From Antedon mediterranea (lineage: Eukaryota; Echinodermata; Crinoidea; Comatulida; Antedonidae), in contig NC_092678.1 in assembly GCF_964355755.1 (NCBI RefSeq), positions 15,906,922 to 15,970,921 on the forward strand: a stretch of DNA of 64,000 nucleotides. Reading direction: 5' to 3'. Under the pieces are notes generated by a model. The model made no database searches. It had not been told where the DNA came from and saw only the letters and a list, made by a program, of their open reading frames with translations. Each line of letters begins with the position of its first letter. Position 1 is the stretch's first letter. Below, piece by piece: positions 1-11,905 of this stretch. The position numbers and the translations under genes are program-made.

Positions 1-190
1 AATCAAACATCGTATACTCTATCTCTAACAATTATTTCAATCATTTATCGACTAAAGCCGAAGTATTACCACCAGGTAGGCTTACTTCATCAAGGCCTCT
101 ATGAATGGATGACCAGTTGGGAGCAGGAACGCTAGTAGACCAAACCCAGTACCGTTTTGATTACGATCATGCGGGAAATTACATCACGAC
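1..190 (+). repeat. Dispersed repeat X, copy 1
   Basis: This stretch recurs at about 28560-28765 (reverse), 48130-48330 (reverse) and 63885-64000 (forward). All copies share a core reading CTATGAATGGAT, then a G-rich block, then a stretch near CCCAGTACCGTTTTGAT. Part of the core reads openly as YEWM..LGA..LVD.TQY.FDYD in two copies, but no copy has a complete ORF. It runs directly into a receptor-exon remnant here, so the junction is a breakpoint. The element class is not recognised. Confidence 0.6.
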
Positions 191-375
191 GATAATGATG
201 CTGCTTGGCTTAACGTGGATCTTTGGCTTTTTCGCGATAGGTTCTTCTAAGACTGTTTGTGATTTGTTCAAATTGTTCTGCTTGTGCAATTCGTTGTAAG
301 GATTCTTAATATTCTTATTATTTTGTGTTCGTTGTAAGAATGTCCGAGATGTATGGGCTTATAGCTGATGTGGTT
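187..375 (+). pseudogene. Remnant last exon of an adhesion GPCR paralog (TM6-TM7)
   Basis: The translation reads MMLLGLTWIFGFFAIGSS, then a stop after CLCNSL, then GFLIFLLFCVRCKNVRDVWA. It aligns residue by residue with TM6-TM7 of the intact last exon at 37046-37499 (MMLLGLTWIFGYFSIQSS and FVFLCIRRKDVRDAWA). A TAA replaces the codon after the NSL motif, and the frame ends after VRDVWAYS. Nothing upstream of TM6 is present; repeat X abuts it. This is a truncated, dead copy of the same receptor family and suggests the family is arranged in tandem here. Confidence 0.8.
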
Positions 376-1900
376 TCGGTAGAAAACCTGGATTATACAC
401 CACAACGACGTCACTACAACGCTATGTCACAGATAAGGTCAGAACTGTGTCAGGTCACTCGGCCAACCGAAACAAAGCGTTAAATAACAGGGCGCCACCT
501 ATACTTTACACAAAAATATTTATTTTAGTTGCGAACATTCTTGAAAATTCTTCTTTTGTTGTTCAAATACGTAGATACGCGGTTTCAGGGTGAGGCTTAT
601 TAGATTACATAACTGATTGTTTAGAATTGTTTGTTTCGGAAATAAATTTAATCATCTGGTTTTTAAAACCAAACCCATTTTCAGAACTAGCTATAATTAA
701 TAATAGCACACAATACTGTCCTTTGTTTTCTGGTTAACCAAAGGTCATTTATTCAACAACCATTTCAATATTATTTTGCCAACAGCAAAAAAATATATTT
801 GCAATATTTACAATACAGTACTACAATTATTCTATAAAAAAAACCAATACGTTTTATTTCAACATTTCAAACGAAACAAGATTGTATCCGATTGTCTTTA
901 GACCAAACCTATTCCTAGGACTACAGCATCCAGCAGAAACCATTCTATCGACAATAAGCAGTATGTATTAGACTTTTCAGACCAAAGCTATTGTTAGAAC
1001 TACGCCTGAAATCATACTATCGACAATACAAAAACGGTATAACAATTTTCAAACTAAAATCATTTTGGTAAACTGTAGCAAATGGTGTAATAATAATAGC
1101 TATATAATCTGTAAATGTGTGTAGGCATCTCATTTGTTTTTCCCTTTTTTTATTCAAGTAATAAGTATCAAAGTGATATGAACGTTTAATGTACAGTGAT
1201 CAAACAATATTAAAAACTATATATTATTAATTCCATTTTTTAAAAGTAAATAATTAATTTGGTAAATGCTGTATTTTTCACAATTATGTAACTAATCTAA
1301 CTGAATATAATTGTGTTAATCAAATTAGCTAGATATATATATATATATTTAATAACATATTAATTTTTTTTCTCTCTTTAACATAATAATAATAAATAGT
1401 ACACATATACATACTTTAAACTTTTATTAGTAACATTCCACCTTTTACAATATACAGATAGTAATCATAAAATGCGCTTTTTGTAGTTACAATTAATGTG
1501 CACCAAATTAGTGAATGCGAGATGTTACTTTAAGTACTTTACTCGTTTTTGCCATACAAAATTCGAACCAATGCATGCGCTCATATATTTTGCGATCGAT
1601 TTGCTCTGTTTCTGGCTAAATCCCAGTAACCCCTATACCTAGTAGACTATGTAGCCTACATATAACATTATAATGGCGTGATCATTATGGACGCTTATTA
1701 AATGTACTTGTCCTCGTTTATATAATGCAGTCAGTTTCTTCAAGTTGTACTGTTACATAATGCATAATGTTTCTGCCCGTGTTAGCTTTCTGTAAGTTTG
1801 TTTATATAATTGTTCTCATCCCGACACTGTTACTGTTGTAACAAATGAAACAATATCTAGAGTTTAATTCTCTTTTTTTATGAAGCTTGGTTCTCGTAGA
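376..1900. other. AT-rich intergenic stretch, no gene seen
   Basis: There are stop codons in all frames and only short runs such as (TA)n near 1331-1350. I see no coding, RNA or clear mobile element here. Confidence 0.5.
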
Positions 1901-1904
1901 CTCA

Positions 1905-2030
1905 ACAAAGGACGTAGACGCAACACAAGCGATATGACCAATCACAAGCGACAGTTCGGATGATTCGTCAATTGTGATTGGTCAAATATGTTGGGCTTAC
2001 GTTCTTGCGTTGCGTCTCTGTGCAATCTAA
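1905..2030. repeat. Foldback (MITE-like) element A, copy 1
   Basis: This is an imperfect palindrome of about 110 bp. The inner arms are ACCAATCACAA and TTGTGATTGGT; the outer arms carry AGACGCAAC and GTTGCGTCT. Related copies lie at 55165-55320 and, more diverged, at 60655-60760. It has no coding capacity. The structure fits a non-autonomous inverted-repeat element, class unknown. Confidence 0.5.
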
Positions 2031-2735
2031 GTATTGAGGAACTACAGCGTAAAAAAACTTTAATTGTCTTTTTACTCGCTATATTTGTTAAACTTGTTTC
2101 ATTAGGAAGTTATTTAGATCTCCACCTTCAACCACTTCATAAGGAAATAAGTAAAGTTTGGAAAGATCAAAGAATTGCTGTAACCACTAAAACACGTACA
2201 TATTGTCTGTTTACTCTACTTATACAAGGAAGATGAAATAACAATTTTAGAAAGACATTAAATATTAAATTTATATGAATATAAAGAACTTAACCTAAAG
2301 AAAATGAAAATAATTATTTCTTTGTTCTGACTTTAAATTTTATCATCTGTTTTGGATTATAAATTAACAATACAAGTAAGTGTGCAAAATATAAAACATT
2401 GCGAATTAAAAAAAAAAGTTTAATTAAACAAGAAATAAACGTTTTTTTGTGTTTATTTTTTCTATTTTCTTTGTATGAACAATATCCAAATTAGTGATGT
2501 AATTCTGTTGTATTTACTTCATTCATTCAAGTTAACATTTATTTAGTACCCAAAACAGTATGGACCTTAAACAAAAGGGCATTTTTCTGTAGTTGTAAGT
2601 ATAGCTTTACAAATAAAAAATTAAAATGTAGATTATATAGGCTTATTTTTTGGCGTCAAAATGAAACTATTTTAAAGAAACATGTTTTGTTTAACCATAT
2701 ACCTAATAACTCTGCCTTACTGAAATTAGGCGATT

Positions 2736-4592
2736 ACACGGTTTTAAAACGGTATCTTTGTAAAATATGAATACAAAATTACTAGATTTTGTGTTAGATG
2801 TTTAAATTGTCTTGCTTCGTCAGTTGACACTCTTCACAATCTGTAGTTTGTCCTAATATATGTCACGCCAGGACGGACATAAATATGCCAAGTTGACACT
2901 CGTCGCAAGAAAAAATTGCCAAGAAAAATACATTTGTAGCCAAAGGCTGAATTGCTGCATTTTTTACAATATGTTTTAATAAAATTAGATTAGTTTTGCG
3001 AACGTATTACTTAAATAGACATTATAGACAAATAGTTGCATAATTTAATTATACGAATCGAAGTTTTTTTAAAAGAGAGACATAGGTTAAAATATCTGAA
3101 TAAGAAATGTAAGCATTGCTTAAAATGCATTAACACACTCTTTTCTGGATTCTGTCTAAATCATTGCTATTATCTTCGGTTAAACCTGAATTCAAAAGGG
3201 AAAAATTATATTCCAGGCATGGACGGAATGTCGGAATTTTACTTTTAGTTTAACATGATAATCATAATAATTATATATTTAGTTATTTTGATTTTCTCCA
3301 GTCAGTAAAGTTTGAATATAACATGAACTTGTCTATGTTTAAATTTAAACGTTAGTGTTATTTTTTCCTGTGAATATATTACTTTGTGATTAGACCTATT
3401 ATTTTGCATCGTTGAGATTGTAGTAAACAGAACAGATATTATTTGTTTGTAAAATTATTTATAATTGAAAATAAAAAAAAAACAAACAAAACAAGACAAA
3501 ATCAATAGGCTTAGTAACATTAAAATATTGTTTAAATAGATACTTTATTGTAATTAATGTAGACATAATAACCATATTACAACATCGCCGCTTATATTTG
3601 AATGTGTTTTGTTCTTGTTTGTTTTGTTGTTTTTTTTTAAATTTGTTTATTTATCGTTATATTTCTGAAATGTGTTAATATAATAATTATTTTTTATCGA
3701 CTCTGTTTGACTGGCAAAAATATTAATAAAAATAAAACAATACCTAAATAGTGTTTAGTATGTTAAGTTCATCATATTATAAGGAACTATAAAATAAAAA
3801 CACACCCTGTGTTGTCTCTTACTTGCTATATTTAACTAAAACCAATTTATAAGGAAACGACAAAGGTTTGGACAATTCAAAGAATTGCTATAATCACTAA
3901 AACAAGTGATATGGTTGGTTCAATATCCTTACAAGGAATAAAATGTTATGATACTTTGATTTTAGAAAATAAAAATATATTTCATCATATAAAAAAAAGA
4001 AAATAATTTAAAAACATAGGACTGAACAACAAAAAAACCTCAACACAATTCCCAAATTGTATCCTCTTTATTGTTTATAAATGGACACTTAAAAAGGGCA
4101 CATTAGTTGCGAAATACAAAAACTTTTGTGTAATAACTACTTTAAAATGATGCAATATTAATAAAGAATCGTTTCTTTTGATTTAAGTAAAAGTTAATAA
4201 TTGTTAAGTGTTTGTATGGAAAATTAAAATCAGTAATTTTATTATTCCTTTGTATTAAAAAAAAAGAAACATCAATCATTTGTAGGTATATTTTTGTTTG
4301 TTTTGTTTTCCACTCTTTCCATTATTGTCGAGCAAATATAGACAAGGTTTATCTGCGCTATATAAATCTATCTATTATTATTATTATTTTAAATTGGTGA
4401 CGTTTGATAACAATTATCATCAATACGTCAAATGAAATAATTTTATAGAAACACTGATTTTCTAAACCATTGTGGTAGAATTATTTCTAAACTTTCTTAG
4501 GCCTACAAAAAGTGAGGGATTACACGTTTTTAAAACTGAATCTTAATAGAATATGAGAATATAAATCACTGTACATGTGCTAGTATGTTAAG
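2736..4592. repeat. Unit A of a ~1.9 kb tandem duplication
   Basis: The unit starts GCGATTACACGGTTTT and is followed by a second copy from 4593 (GCGATTAAACGGTTTT) that keeps the same order of landmarks: a GGACGGACATAA block, TTTGTAGCCAAAGGCTG, ATCGCCGCTTATATTTG, and a terminal (ATT)n after GCGCTATATAAATCTATC. Part of it (3800-3960) also resembles 2060-2240, so an older partial copy lies upstream. The short ORFs inside are matched between units only because of the duplication. Confidence 0.7.
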
Positions 4593-6610
4593 CGATTAAA
4601 CGGTTTTAAAACGGTATCTTTGTAAAATATGAATACAAAATTACTAGATTTTGTGTTAGATTTTTTAATTTTCTTGCTTTGTCAATTGGCACTCGTCGCA
4701 ATCTGTAGTTTGGCCAGGACGGACATAACTATGCCAAGTTGACACTCATCGCAAGAAAAATTGCCAAAAAAAAATACATTTGTAGCCAAAGGCTGAATTG
4801 CTGCATTTTTTACAATATTTTTCAATAAAATTAGATTAGTTTTACAATTGATTCATTAGATAGACAAATGAATAGACAAATATTTGCATAATTTAATTAT
4901 TCGAATTCGAATCAAAGTGTTTTTAAAAGGGAGACAGAGGTCAAATCATTTGAATAAGAAATGTAAGCATTGGTGTAAGATGCATTTACACACTATTTTG
5001 ATTCTTTCTAAATTATTGCTATCATCTTCGGTTAAACCAGAATTCAAAAGGGGAGAAGCATATTCCAAGCATGGACGCAAGCAACTTGTATATAAAATCA
5101 TATTATTTTTTTTTTTCTGTTTTGACGGAATGTTTTACTCCTATGAGTTTAACATGATACTCATAATATTATATATTTAGGTATTTTGATTTTCACCAGT
5201 CAGTAAAGTGTGACAAACTTGAACTTTTATTTTCTATGTTTAAATATAAACGTTAGTTATATTTTTCCTCTGAATATATTACCTTGTAATAACGCCTATT
5301 ATTTTGCATCGTTGAGGTTGATGTAAACAGAGCAGAGATCATTTGTTTAAAAAATTATTTATAATTGAAAATAAGACAAAAAAAAAAAAAAAAAAAAATC
5401 AATAGGCTTAATAATAACAAAAACAAATGTCATTAAAATATTGTTTAAATATATACGTTATTTTAATTACTGTAGGCCTAATAACCATATTATAACATCG
5501 CCGCTTATATTTGAATGTGTTTCGTTCGTTTGTTTTGTTGTTTTTTTATTTGTTTATTTATCGTTATATTTCTGAAATGTGTTAATATAACAATTTATTA
5601 TTTATCGACTCTTTATTGTTTTTTTTTTGTCTTGTGTGAGTTCATCTCACGTTTATTTAAATTGTCATTGGTGAATATATTATATACGTATAAGTACATT
5701 TGTGACAATTAAAAGTAAGTGTTTTTAAAAAGTAGTTAAAATACAGGTATATTTACATAATAAGATGCTTGAATTCAGTATTAACCATATTTGTTTTCAT
5801 TAAAATTTTAGATACGATGTTAATTAATGTAAAAATGAAAAATGGCGGTAAAATACATGATTAAAATTTTCTTGTTAAACTATCTTATTTGTGATCTTAT
5901 TTGTGTTCGAATAGAGAGGCTATAAACTCAGGGGAGGAAAATGTAGTATCCTTCCTTTTAACCAAGATAAAAAGGATGAAATGAAAAAAAAGGAATGCAA
6001 AAGTTTGAAAGTTAGATATTTAGAATGATAGCATGCAATGATATATTTAATGAAAACCGTAAGATTAGAGTCCATACACTGTGCAAGACCAAGATGTGAT
6101 TTTGGCTCTTTATTGTTTATAAATTTAAAAACAAATTTAAAAAGGGCACATTAGTTGCGAAATACAAACACTTTTGTGTAATAACTACATTAAAATGATT
6201 CAATATTAAAAAAGAATCGTTTCTTTTGATTTAAGTAAAAGTTAATAATTTCTATGTGTTTGTATGGAAAATTAAAATCAATGATTTTATTATTCCTGTG
6301 TATTAAAAAAAAAGAAACATCAATCATTTGTAGGTATATTTTTGTTTGTTTTGTTTTCCACTCTTTTCATTATTGTCGAGCAAATATAGACAAGGTTTAT
6401 CTGCGCTATATAAATCTATCTATTATTATTATTAATATTTTAAATTGGTGATGTTTGATAATACGTCAAATGAAATGATTTTATAGAAACACTGATTTTC
6501 TAAACCATTGAGGTAGGTATTTCTAAGCTTTCTTAGGCCTACTAAAAGTGAGGGATTACACGTTTTAAAAATTGAATCTTAATAGAATATGAGATTATAA
6601 ATCACTGCAT
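4593..6610. repeat. Unit B of the ~1.9 kb tandem duplication
   Basis: This is the second direct copy of the unit at 2736-4592, with local insertions around 5640-6060 that make it longer. It ends just before the Helitron-like element at 6626. The shared (ATT)n tail after a GCGCTATATAAATC motif (6398-6433) resembles the 3' end of a SINE or LINE. Confidence 0.7.
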
Positions 6611-6625
6611 ATGTGCCAGTTTGTA

Positions 6626-8094
6626 TCTATATATAAATTTACGTAAGGGCAAAATTCGGTAAATCGCGCGTTATTTCTAGAATGTTTACTCGATGGTATA
6701 TAAAGTTGGTTCGTACTTTCGGTACTGATTTTAACCACCTGATGTAACCCTGTTTACTAATTAAATTGAGTTCGATAATTAGTTATTGACAATTAAAACG
6801 AATTTTGGTTCAACGATTTGCCCCAAATAGGGGTGTTTTTCGATCGTGGTATACACTGTCTAATGGATGTCCGTCTTGAAAAATACCCGCAGACAATAAT
6901 ACGAGGATGCTTCGCATTTTCCTATCTCCTCCTGCGATAATTGTTTTTCATGGCTGAAAACCGGTTGAACAGCTCGAGTACAGCATCATAATGTTGAAGA
7001 CAGGCCGATTTTCTTTAAAAAATACTATTTTCATAGATTTAATATACGTTTATACAAATGTATTGATTTGCGATGAATGGAACATTCCATTCTCTGTTCC
7101 ACAAGTGTCTATTCCCTCAGGCGTCGTAAAGGCAAGTACTGTATACTCATAACAGAAATTCGATCCATTTTTTTTTCAACCAACTCCACCATTTCAATCT
7201 GTGCTGCAGAGGTTGGATATACATTTTTTTTAAACGGATAATGAGCTAGCGTTTTCACTCGCCGTATATTATGTACACATCTTTAATATTTCAGTTAAAC
7301 CACCCACATCACCACCCTTCCCTCACTGGCATGAGTAGCGTTGTAAAACCAGTAGAGGATGGGCCTACGGTACATCACATGCCCTAAACGCAGAACAACT
7401 TTAGTGGGTAGGGTAGGAACCAACTTAAGTATGAATTGGCTATAAGAAACAATTGAAAACCATTAGGCCTACTAATTAAGTTGAGTTAGATAATTTAATA
7501 TTTATTGACGATTAAATCGAATTTATGATTTTCCCCGAATAGAGGTGGTTATGATAACACAAATTGTTTTATATTATATAAACATAGGCCTATACACGTC
7601 GTAGTGATGTATCGTTACATGTACTGTACTATTTCAATCGACTATGACAGCGATAGTTTCAACAAAGTATTAAATCGCAATGTTTTACTGTGTGTAGTGG
7701 TATATTATTTGTAAAACATGAAAACAATTAATATTTCGTTACTAAATGGATAAAGAATATATTTAAAAATCGTTCCTCTTTGCACCCATCCTCTTCCCCA
7801 TCCCTCAACCCTAATGTTACATACAAAACACAAATTAAGTTTGTTTAAATGTAAACAATTGGTCTCATTTTGTGACAAGTTTCTCTTTTTGAAGTAATTC
7901 ACAGGGTGCTAAATTTAGTTGAGTACATAAATCACAGTGTCTATTTATTCGTTCCTGTAAACGACATGTATTATTGTCCTGCGGTACGTACATTTGAAAT
8001 CGCCAGTTTTTTAACGCTGAAATTATTATGTGTTCGAGAACCATCTGTGGGCACGACCTAGATGGTACGCGAGCGAAGCGAGCGTACCATCTAG
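6626..8094 (+). mobile_element. Non-autonomous Helitron-like element, copy 1 (1469 bp)
   Basis: The element begins TCTATATATAAATTTACG and ends CCATCTAG, flanked by A on the left (6625) and T on the right (8095), with no target duplication. These are the established hallmarks of Helitrons (5' TC, 3' CTRR, insertion between A and T). The last 37 bp form a hairpin with 13-bp arms CTAGATGGTACGC and GCGTACCATCTAG. Two further copies share both ends (53537-54976 and 30262-32807). No Rep/helicase coding sequence is present. The hairpin runs to the terminus rather than sitting about 10 bp inside it, which is atypical. Confidence 0.8.
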
Positions 8095-8499
8095 TTCCTT
8101 TAATTAAACTATCTTGATTCTTCATATTGGCGCGCGTCGCAATTTGTATTTCTTATTTTGTCCGAATTGTTCAGAAAATTCCATGCAAACGATACAGCTT
8201 GCGTGCGTATGTAGGTTTGAAGAGTAGAGTGCTGACTCTTCCGCGGTGAATTCAAACATGTTTGTAACATTGAAGTGCGTCAAAAGCATTATGTTGTCAG
8301 CACTATAGCACTAAATGCAGGTAAACATGCATGTGCAGTCATTGTACACGTCATCATAATTTCAACTATTGTATTATAGACGAACCAAAATAGTTTTTGC
8401 TGACTCTCGATTGTTTCGAAGTAAAATCGACGATGTAAGTAATATAACATATTCAATTTCTTGAAACAATTCTGTCGCGGAGAACAACTTACACCACCA

Positions 8500-8990
8500 C
8501 CATGTAAATGAAATATACACCATGTTATATATAACAAGATACATGTAAATGAAATAATATCATACTACAGTGTGTTATAGAATAACATGATTCATGTAAA
8601 TGATATAACACCATGTTATATATAACAAGATACATGTAAATGAAATATAAAGTATGTTATATATAACAAGATACATGTAAATGAAATATAAAGTATGTTA
8701 TATATAACAAGATACATGTAAATGAAATATACAGTATGTTATATATAACAAGATACATGTAAATGAAATATACATCTTACAACAGTATGTCATAATATAA
8801 CATGATTCATGTAAATGCAAAAAATACTATGTTATATATAAAAAGATTCATGTAAATACACACACTGTGTTATAATTTAACATTATTTATGTAAATAAAA
8901 TATACACCACTGTACGTTAAATAAATATGTAACGCGATGCATAAAAATGAAATATGCATCATGCTGTATTATATAGCATGATGCATATAA
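8500..8990. repeat. 41-bp AT-rich satellite
   Basis: Direct repeats of about 41 bp are built from TGTTATATATAACA followed by AGATACATGTAAATGAAA. Four central units (about 8610-8770) are nearly identical and the flanking ones are diverged. The TGTTATATATAACA part is a perfect palindrome, so each unit can form a hairpin. The array ends about 200 bp upstream of the start codon at 9192. Confidence 0.8.
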
Positions 8991-9098
8991 ATGAATTCAC
9001 TTTTTAAATTCTGGAATTAGTATACTTGTAGATTTGTATAATAATTGGGCAGAAACCCCACACATGCGCATATATGTTATATGTATTATGGTTCCGCA

Positions 9099-9106
9099 TA
9101 TAAATA
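9099..9106 (+). promoter_or_regulatory. Candidate TATA box of the adhesion GPCR gene
   Basis: TATAAATA lies 93 bp upstream of the signal-peptide ATG, between the 41-bp satellite and exon 1. Position and sequence fit a core promoter, but many TATA-like words occur in this AT-rich DNA. Confidence 0.35.
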
Positions 9107-9191
9107 GCAGATAATAGTCGTACTGTAGTTCATTGTTGGACAGTGCATGTAAGATTGACTTCATTCGTGAATATAGTGATAGGCCTACATA

Positions 9192-9246
9192 ATGAAAAAC
9201 GTAAAACAACTGGTATTTCTATTTGTATACATTGTACATTGCACAG
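9192..9246 (+). CDS. Exon 1: signal peptide
   Basis: The exon encodes MKNVKQLVFLFVYIVHCT, a short basic start followed by a hydrophobic core, and then GTAAGA. It ends in phase 1 and joins exon 2 to make a glycine codon. No in-frame ATG upstream fits better, and the candidate TATA box lies 93 bp before it. Confidence 0.7.
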
Positions 9247-9468
9247 GTAAGACAGTTTCTTCTATTAGAGTATTCGTTGCATATGCGATATGTAATTCTT
9301 GTCTCCTTTTTGGGGGATGGTAAAGTATGTATAACGTATTTATTCGAATAAATACCCACGTAAAACGTAAAATAATTAATGATTTAAAAATGATTAGAAT
9401 GCTAATGTATAATTGTGTCATTAATTTTCTTTAGATAGTTCATTTAATTAAAAGTGTTTGTTTTACAG

Positions 9469-9708
9469 GTGATGTTATATTTGTGGCCAATGAACAAAAT
9501 CCTCCTGGAATGTTCATGTCAGATATAAGTTCCGGTGACACAGATTTAAGATTTTCTGAAGCAATGCAGAATGTTAAATTACGTAGACCATTCGCTGTTG
9601 ATTATGATATTAGTGCATCAACATTATACTGGTCTGACTTGACCAAGGCAACTATTGAACGTTATTCATTTGTCACCAACCAACATGAAGTTCTTTTGTC
9701 ATCAGTTG
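9469..9708 (+). CDS. Exon 2: start of the YWTD propeller
   Basis: It encodes a strand DVIFVANEQ, then LRRPFAVDYD and STLYWSDLTKATIERYSF. In the LDL receptor family the first blade likewise has a hydrophobic strand and then an R(I/L)YWSD motif, so this is the N-terminal blade. The borders are TTTTACAG and GTAAGT, with phase 1 at both ends. Confidence 0.85.
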
Positions 9709-10284
9709 GTAAGTAAAACAAATATTATTCTAAATTTTATTTCTTCAGTTTTTTTTTTATTAGGAATAACAACAGAGTTTTCATTTAATTATTATTTGTT
9801 ATCGTTTGTCGGAATACTGTAGGCCTACTTTCCATAATTGTTTCCTTGTTAAACTTCTTACATTTTATTCATTCATAATGCCTTCGGTCTAAATAATAAT
9901 AAACGTAACATATAATATACGTACACAATCAGTTAAACAACATCCTAAACATTGTTTTTTTTAATAACCAGTATCCACTTTTGGTGCATACTAAGTCAGG
10001 TCGTGTCGTTAGTAATGTGTATAGTCTAAGTTGTAACACTTTGTGCATAGTTTTAGAGAATAAGCACAAACAATAAATAAATCCGTCTGATTTTTATAAA
10101 CATTTTACCTAAACAATAGGACCGAGTAATGATTCCTGAAGCAATTGCAATAAATGCGAGAGTAGCCCAATAGTCCAAATTTACATCAGCGATTATACCA
10201 AAATATGGCCTACAGCAGTTTATATAATTCGTACCATGAATCGTAGTCCAGGTTCTTTCTACAAAACTGTGTTTAGCATTCATA

Positions 10285-10503
10285 AACCGACTCTAGTACT
10301 CAAGCTCTACAAAGTCTAAATTGGATGAACTTAGATGAAAGATTATATATAAATGAAGCTATTGTTATGTTTAAGATTATGGACAACCTTGCACCTCCAT
10401 ATTTATTAAATAAGTTCAATATCAAAAACAATTACTATAATATTAGAACTAAGCCAAATTCAATAGTACCAAAACCAAACACAAACTACAAAAAACGTTT
10501 CAT
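10285..10503 (+). mobile_element. C-terminal fragment of a CR1/L2-like LINE
   Basis: The translation LQSLNWMNLDERLYINEAI, then VMFKIMDNLAPPYLLNKFN, matches the C-terminal region after the reverse transcriptase in CR1/L2-type elements (NLAPPYL is diagnostic). It stops being alignable where a different LINE begins at about 10504. It lies in intron 2 of the adhesion GPCR gene. Confidence 0.65.
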
Positions 10504-11905
10504 TTGTGAACTGGGTAAAAGCACTGTATTACAAAACAAATTGTATATTCACAATTAATGGTTGGCAATCAGAAAGTTTTGCAATGCACCAAGGTATTAG
10601 ACAAGGATGTCCCTTGTCTGCTCTATTGTTTATTTTAGTAGCTGAAGTCCTAGCTACGAAAATAAGAGCATGTGATATGGTCAAAGGCCTGATTGTTCCT
10701 GCAGGCAATGGTATATTTAAAGATATTTAAGATTGCACAGCTAGCAGATGACACTGTGCTTTTTCTAAAGGATATAAATAGTATAGATAACAGCATAAGT
10801 ATTATTGAAAAGTTTGGAGAGGTTTCTGGATTAAAATTAAATAAGAATAAAACAAATGCTTTTTGGCTTGGCAGTTTAAAAGACTGCAAGGACACACCTG
10901 GTAATATTTCTTGGACATCCACACCAATTCGGATATTAGGTATCTATGTTGGACATGATAAGGAATATTGTTATCAAAAGAACTGGAAAGGAAAAATAGA
11001 CGCATTAGAAAATACCCTAAAAACATGGGAGAAAAGAAACCTCACTTTTTTTGGAAGAATTACTATTGTAAAAACATTAGCGCTCTCAAAAATTATATAC
11101 AATTCCAGCATTTTGCTAGTACCAGAAAAAGTAATAAAAGAGGTGGATAAATTAATGTTTAAATTCATTTGGGAAACTAAGAAAGAGAAAATAAAAAGAA
11201 AAACCATGTGTGCCAATTACAGTCAAGGTGGTCTAAAAATGGTAGAATTCAGATCTCAGATAATATCTTTCCAAGTTAAATGGTACAGGAGAATGTATGA
11301 AATCGATGATGCCAAATGGAAATATTTACCTACATTTTATATAGAAAAAAATAGGCCCAAAATCATTAACCTCACATTTATCAAAAGTTTCGTGTAATAT
11401 ATCCGTACCACCATTTTACCTCTCAGTTATTAAGTCAATAGCAGTAGCTAATGCTTGTAATAATAGACTAATTAAGGAACCAATAAGCTATGATGACATT
11501 ATTAATCAATCATTATGGTGTAATGAGTTTATATGTATTAAAAAGAAGCCGTTATATAACTGTAACTCGATTAGATCAGGGTTTTTAAAAATATATAATA
11601 AATAATAATGTGTTTAAGCCTGCGATAGAGATAAAAAGAAGGTTAAGATGTACACAAAATTGGATCAGTGAATATTCTTGTATATTGAAAGCCATTCCAA
11701 AAGAATGGAAATGTATTTTAAAATCAACACATGACATTAATGTAAATGATATACCTATTACAAACAATAAGGTCTTAAATATGACGTCTGGACAATTATA
11801 TAGATTCATAATAGATGCTCAATATATTACACCTACGGCACAGGTTAAGTGGGAATCCATATTTGGTAATATGCCATGGACAAAAATATGGGTTAAGAAA
11901 GTTTC
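10504..11905 (+). mobile_element. Tx1/L1-like LINE, 5' part, interrupted
   Basis: Reverse-transcriptase motifs are readable: RQGCPLSALLFILVAEVLAT, then ADDTVLF after a frameshift near 10728, then SGLKLNKNKT and GGLKMVEF. After a stop at 11395 the frame shifts to CNISVPPFYLSVIKSIAVAN and LWCNEFICIKKK, and shifts again from 11610. The 5' part (endonuclease, early RT) is absent. The order of motifs fits Tx1/L1-clade LINEs. A CR1-like element interrupts it at about 11905, and its coding sequence resumes near 13831. Confidence 0.75.

Noticed and set aside
4212-6451. Two similar short ORFs (4212-4400 and 6254-6451)
   Set aside because: Their similarity is fully explained by the tandem DNA duplication, and they translate AT-rich, low-complexity sequence.
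7865-8125. Minus-strand ORF ending in the Helitron-like element, resembling 30234-30461
   Set aside because: The resemblance (ARFARVPSR) is the translated terminal hairpin of the element; the rest does not match.
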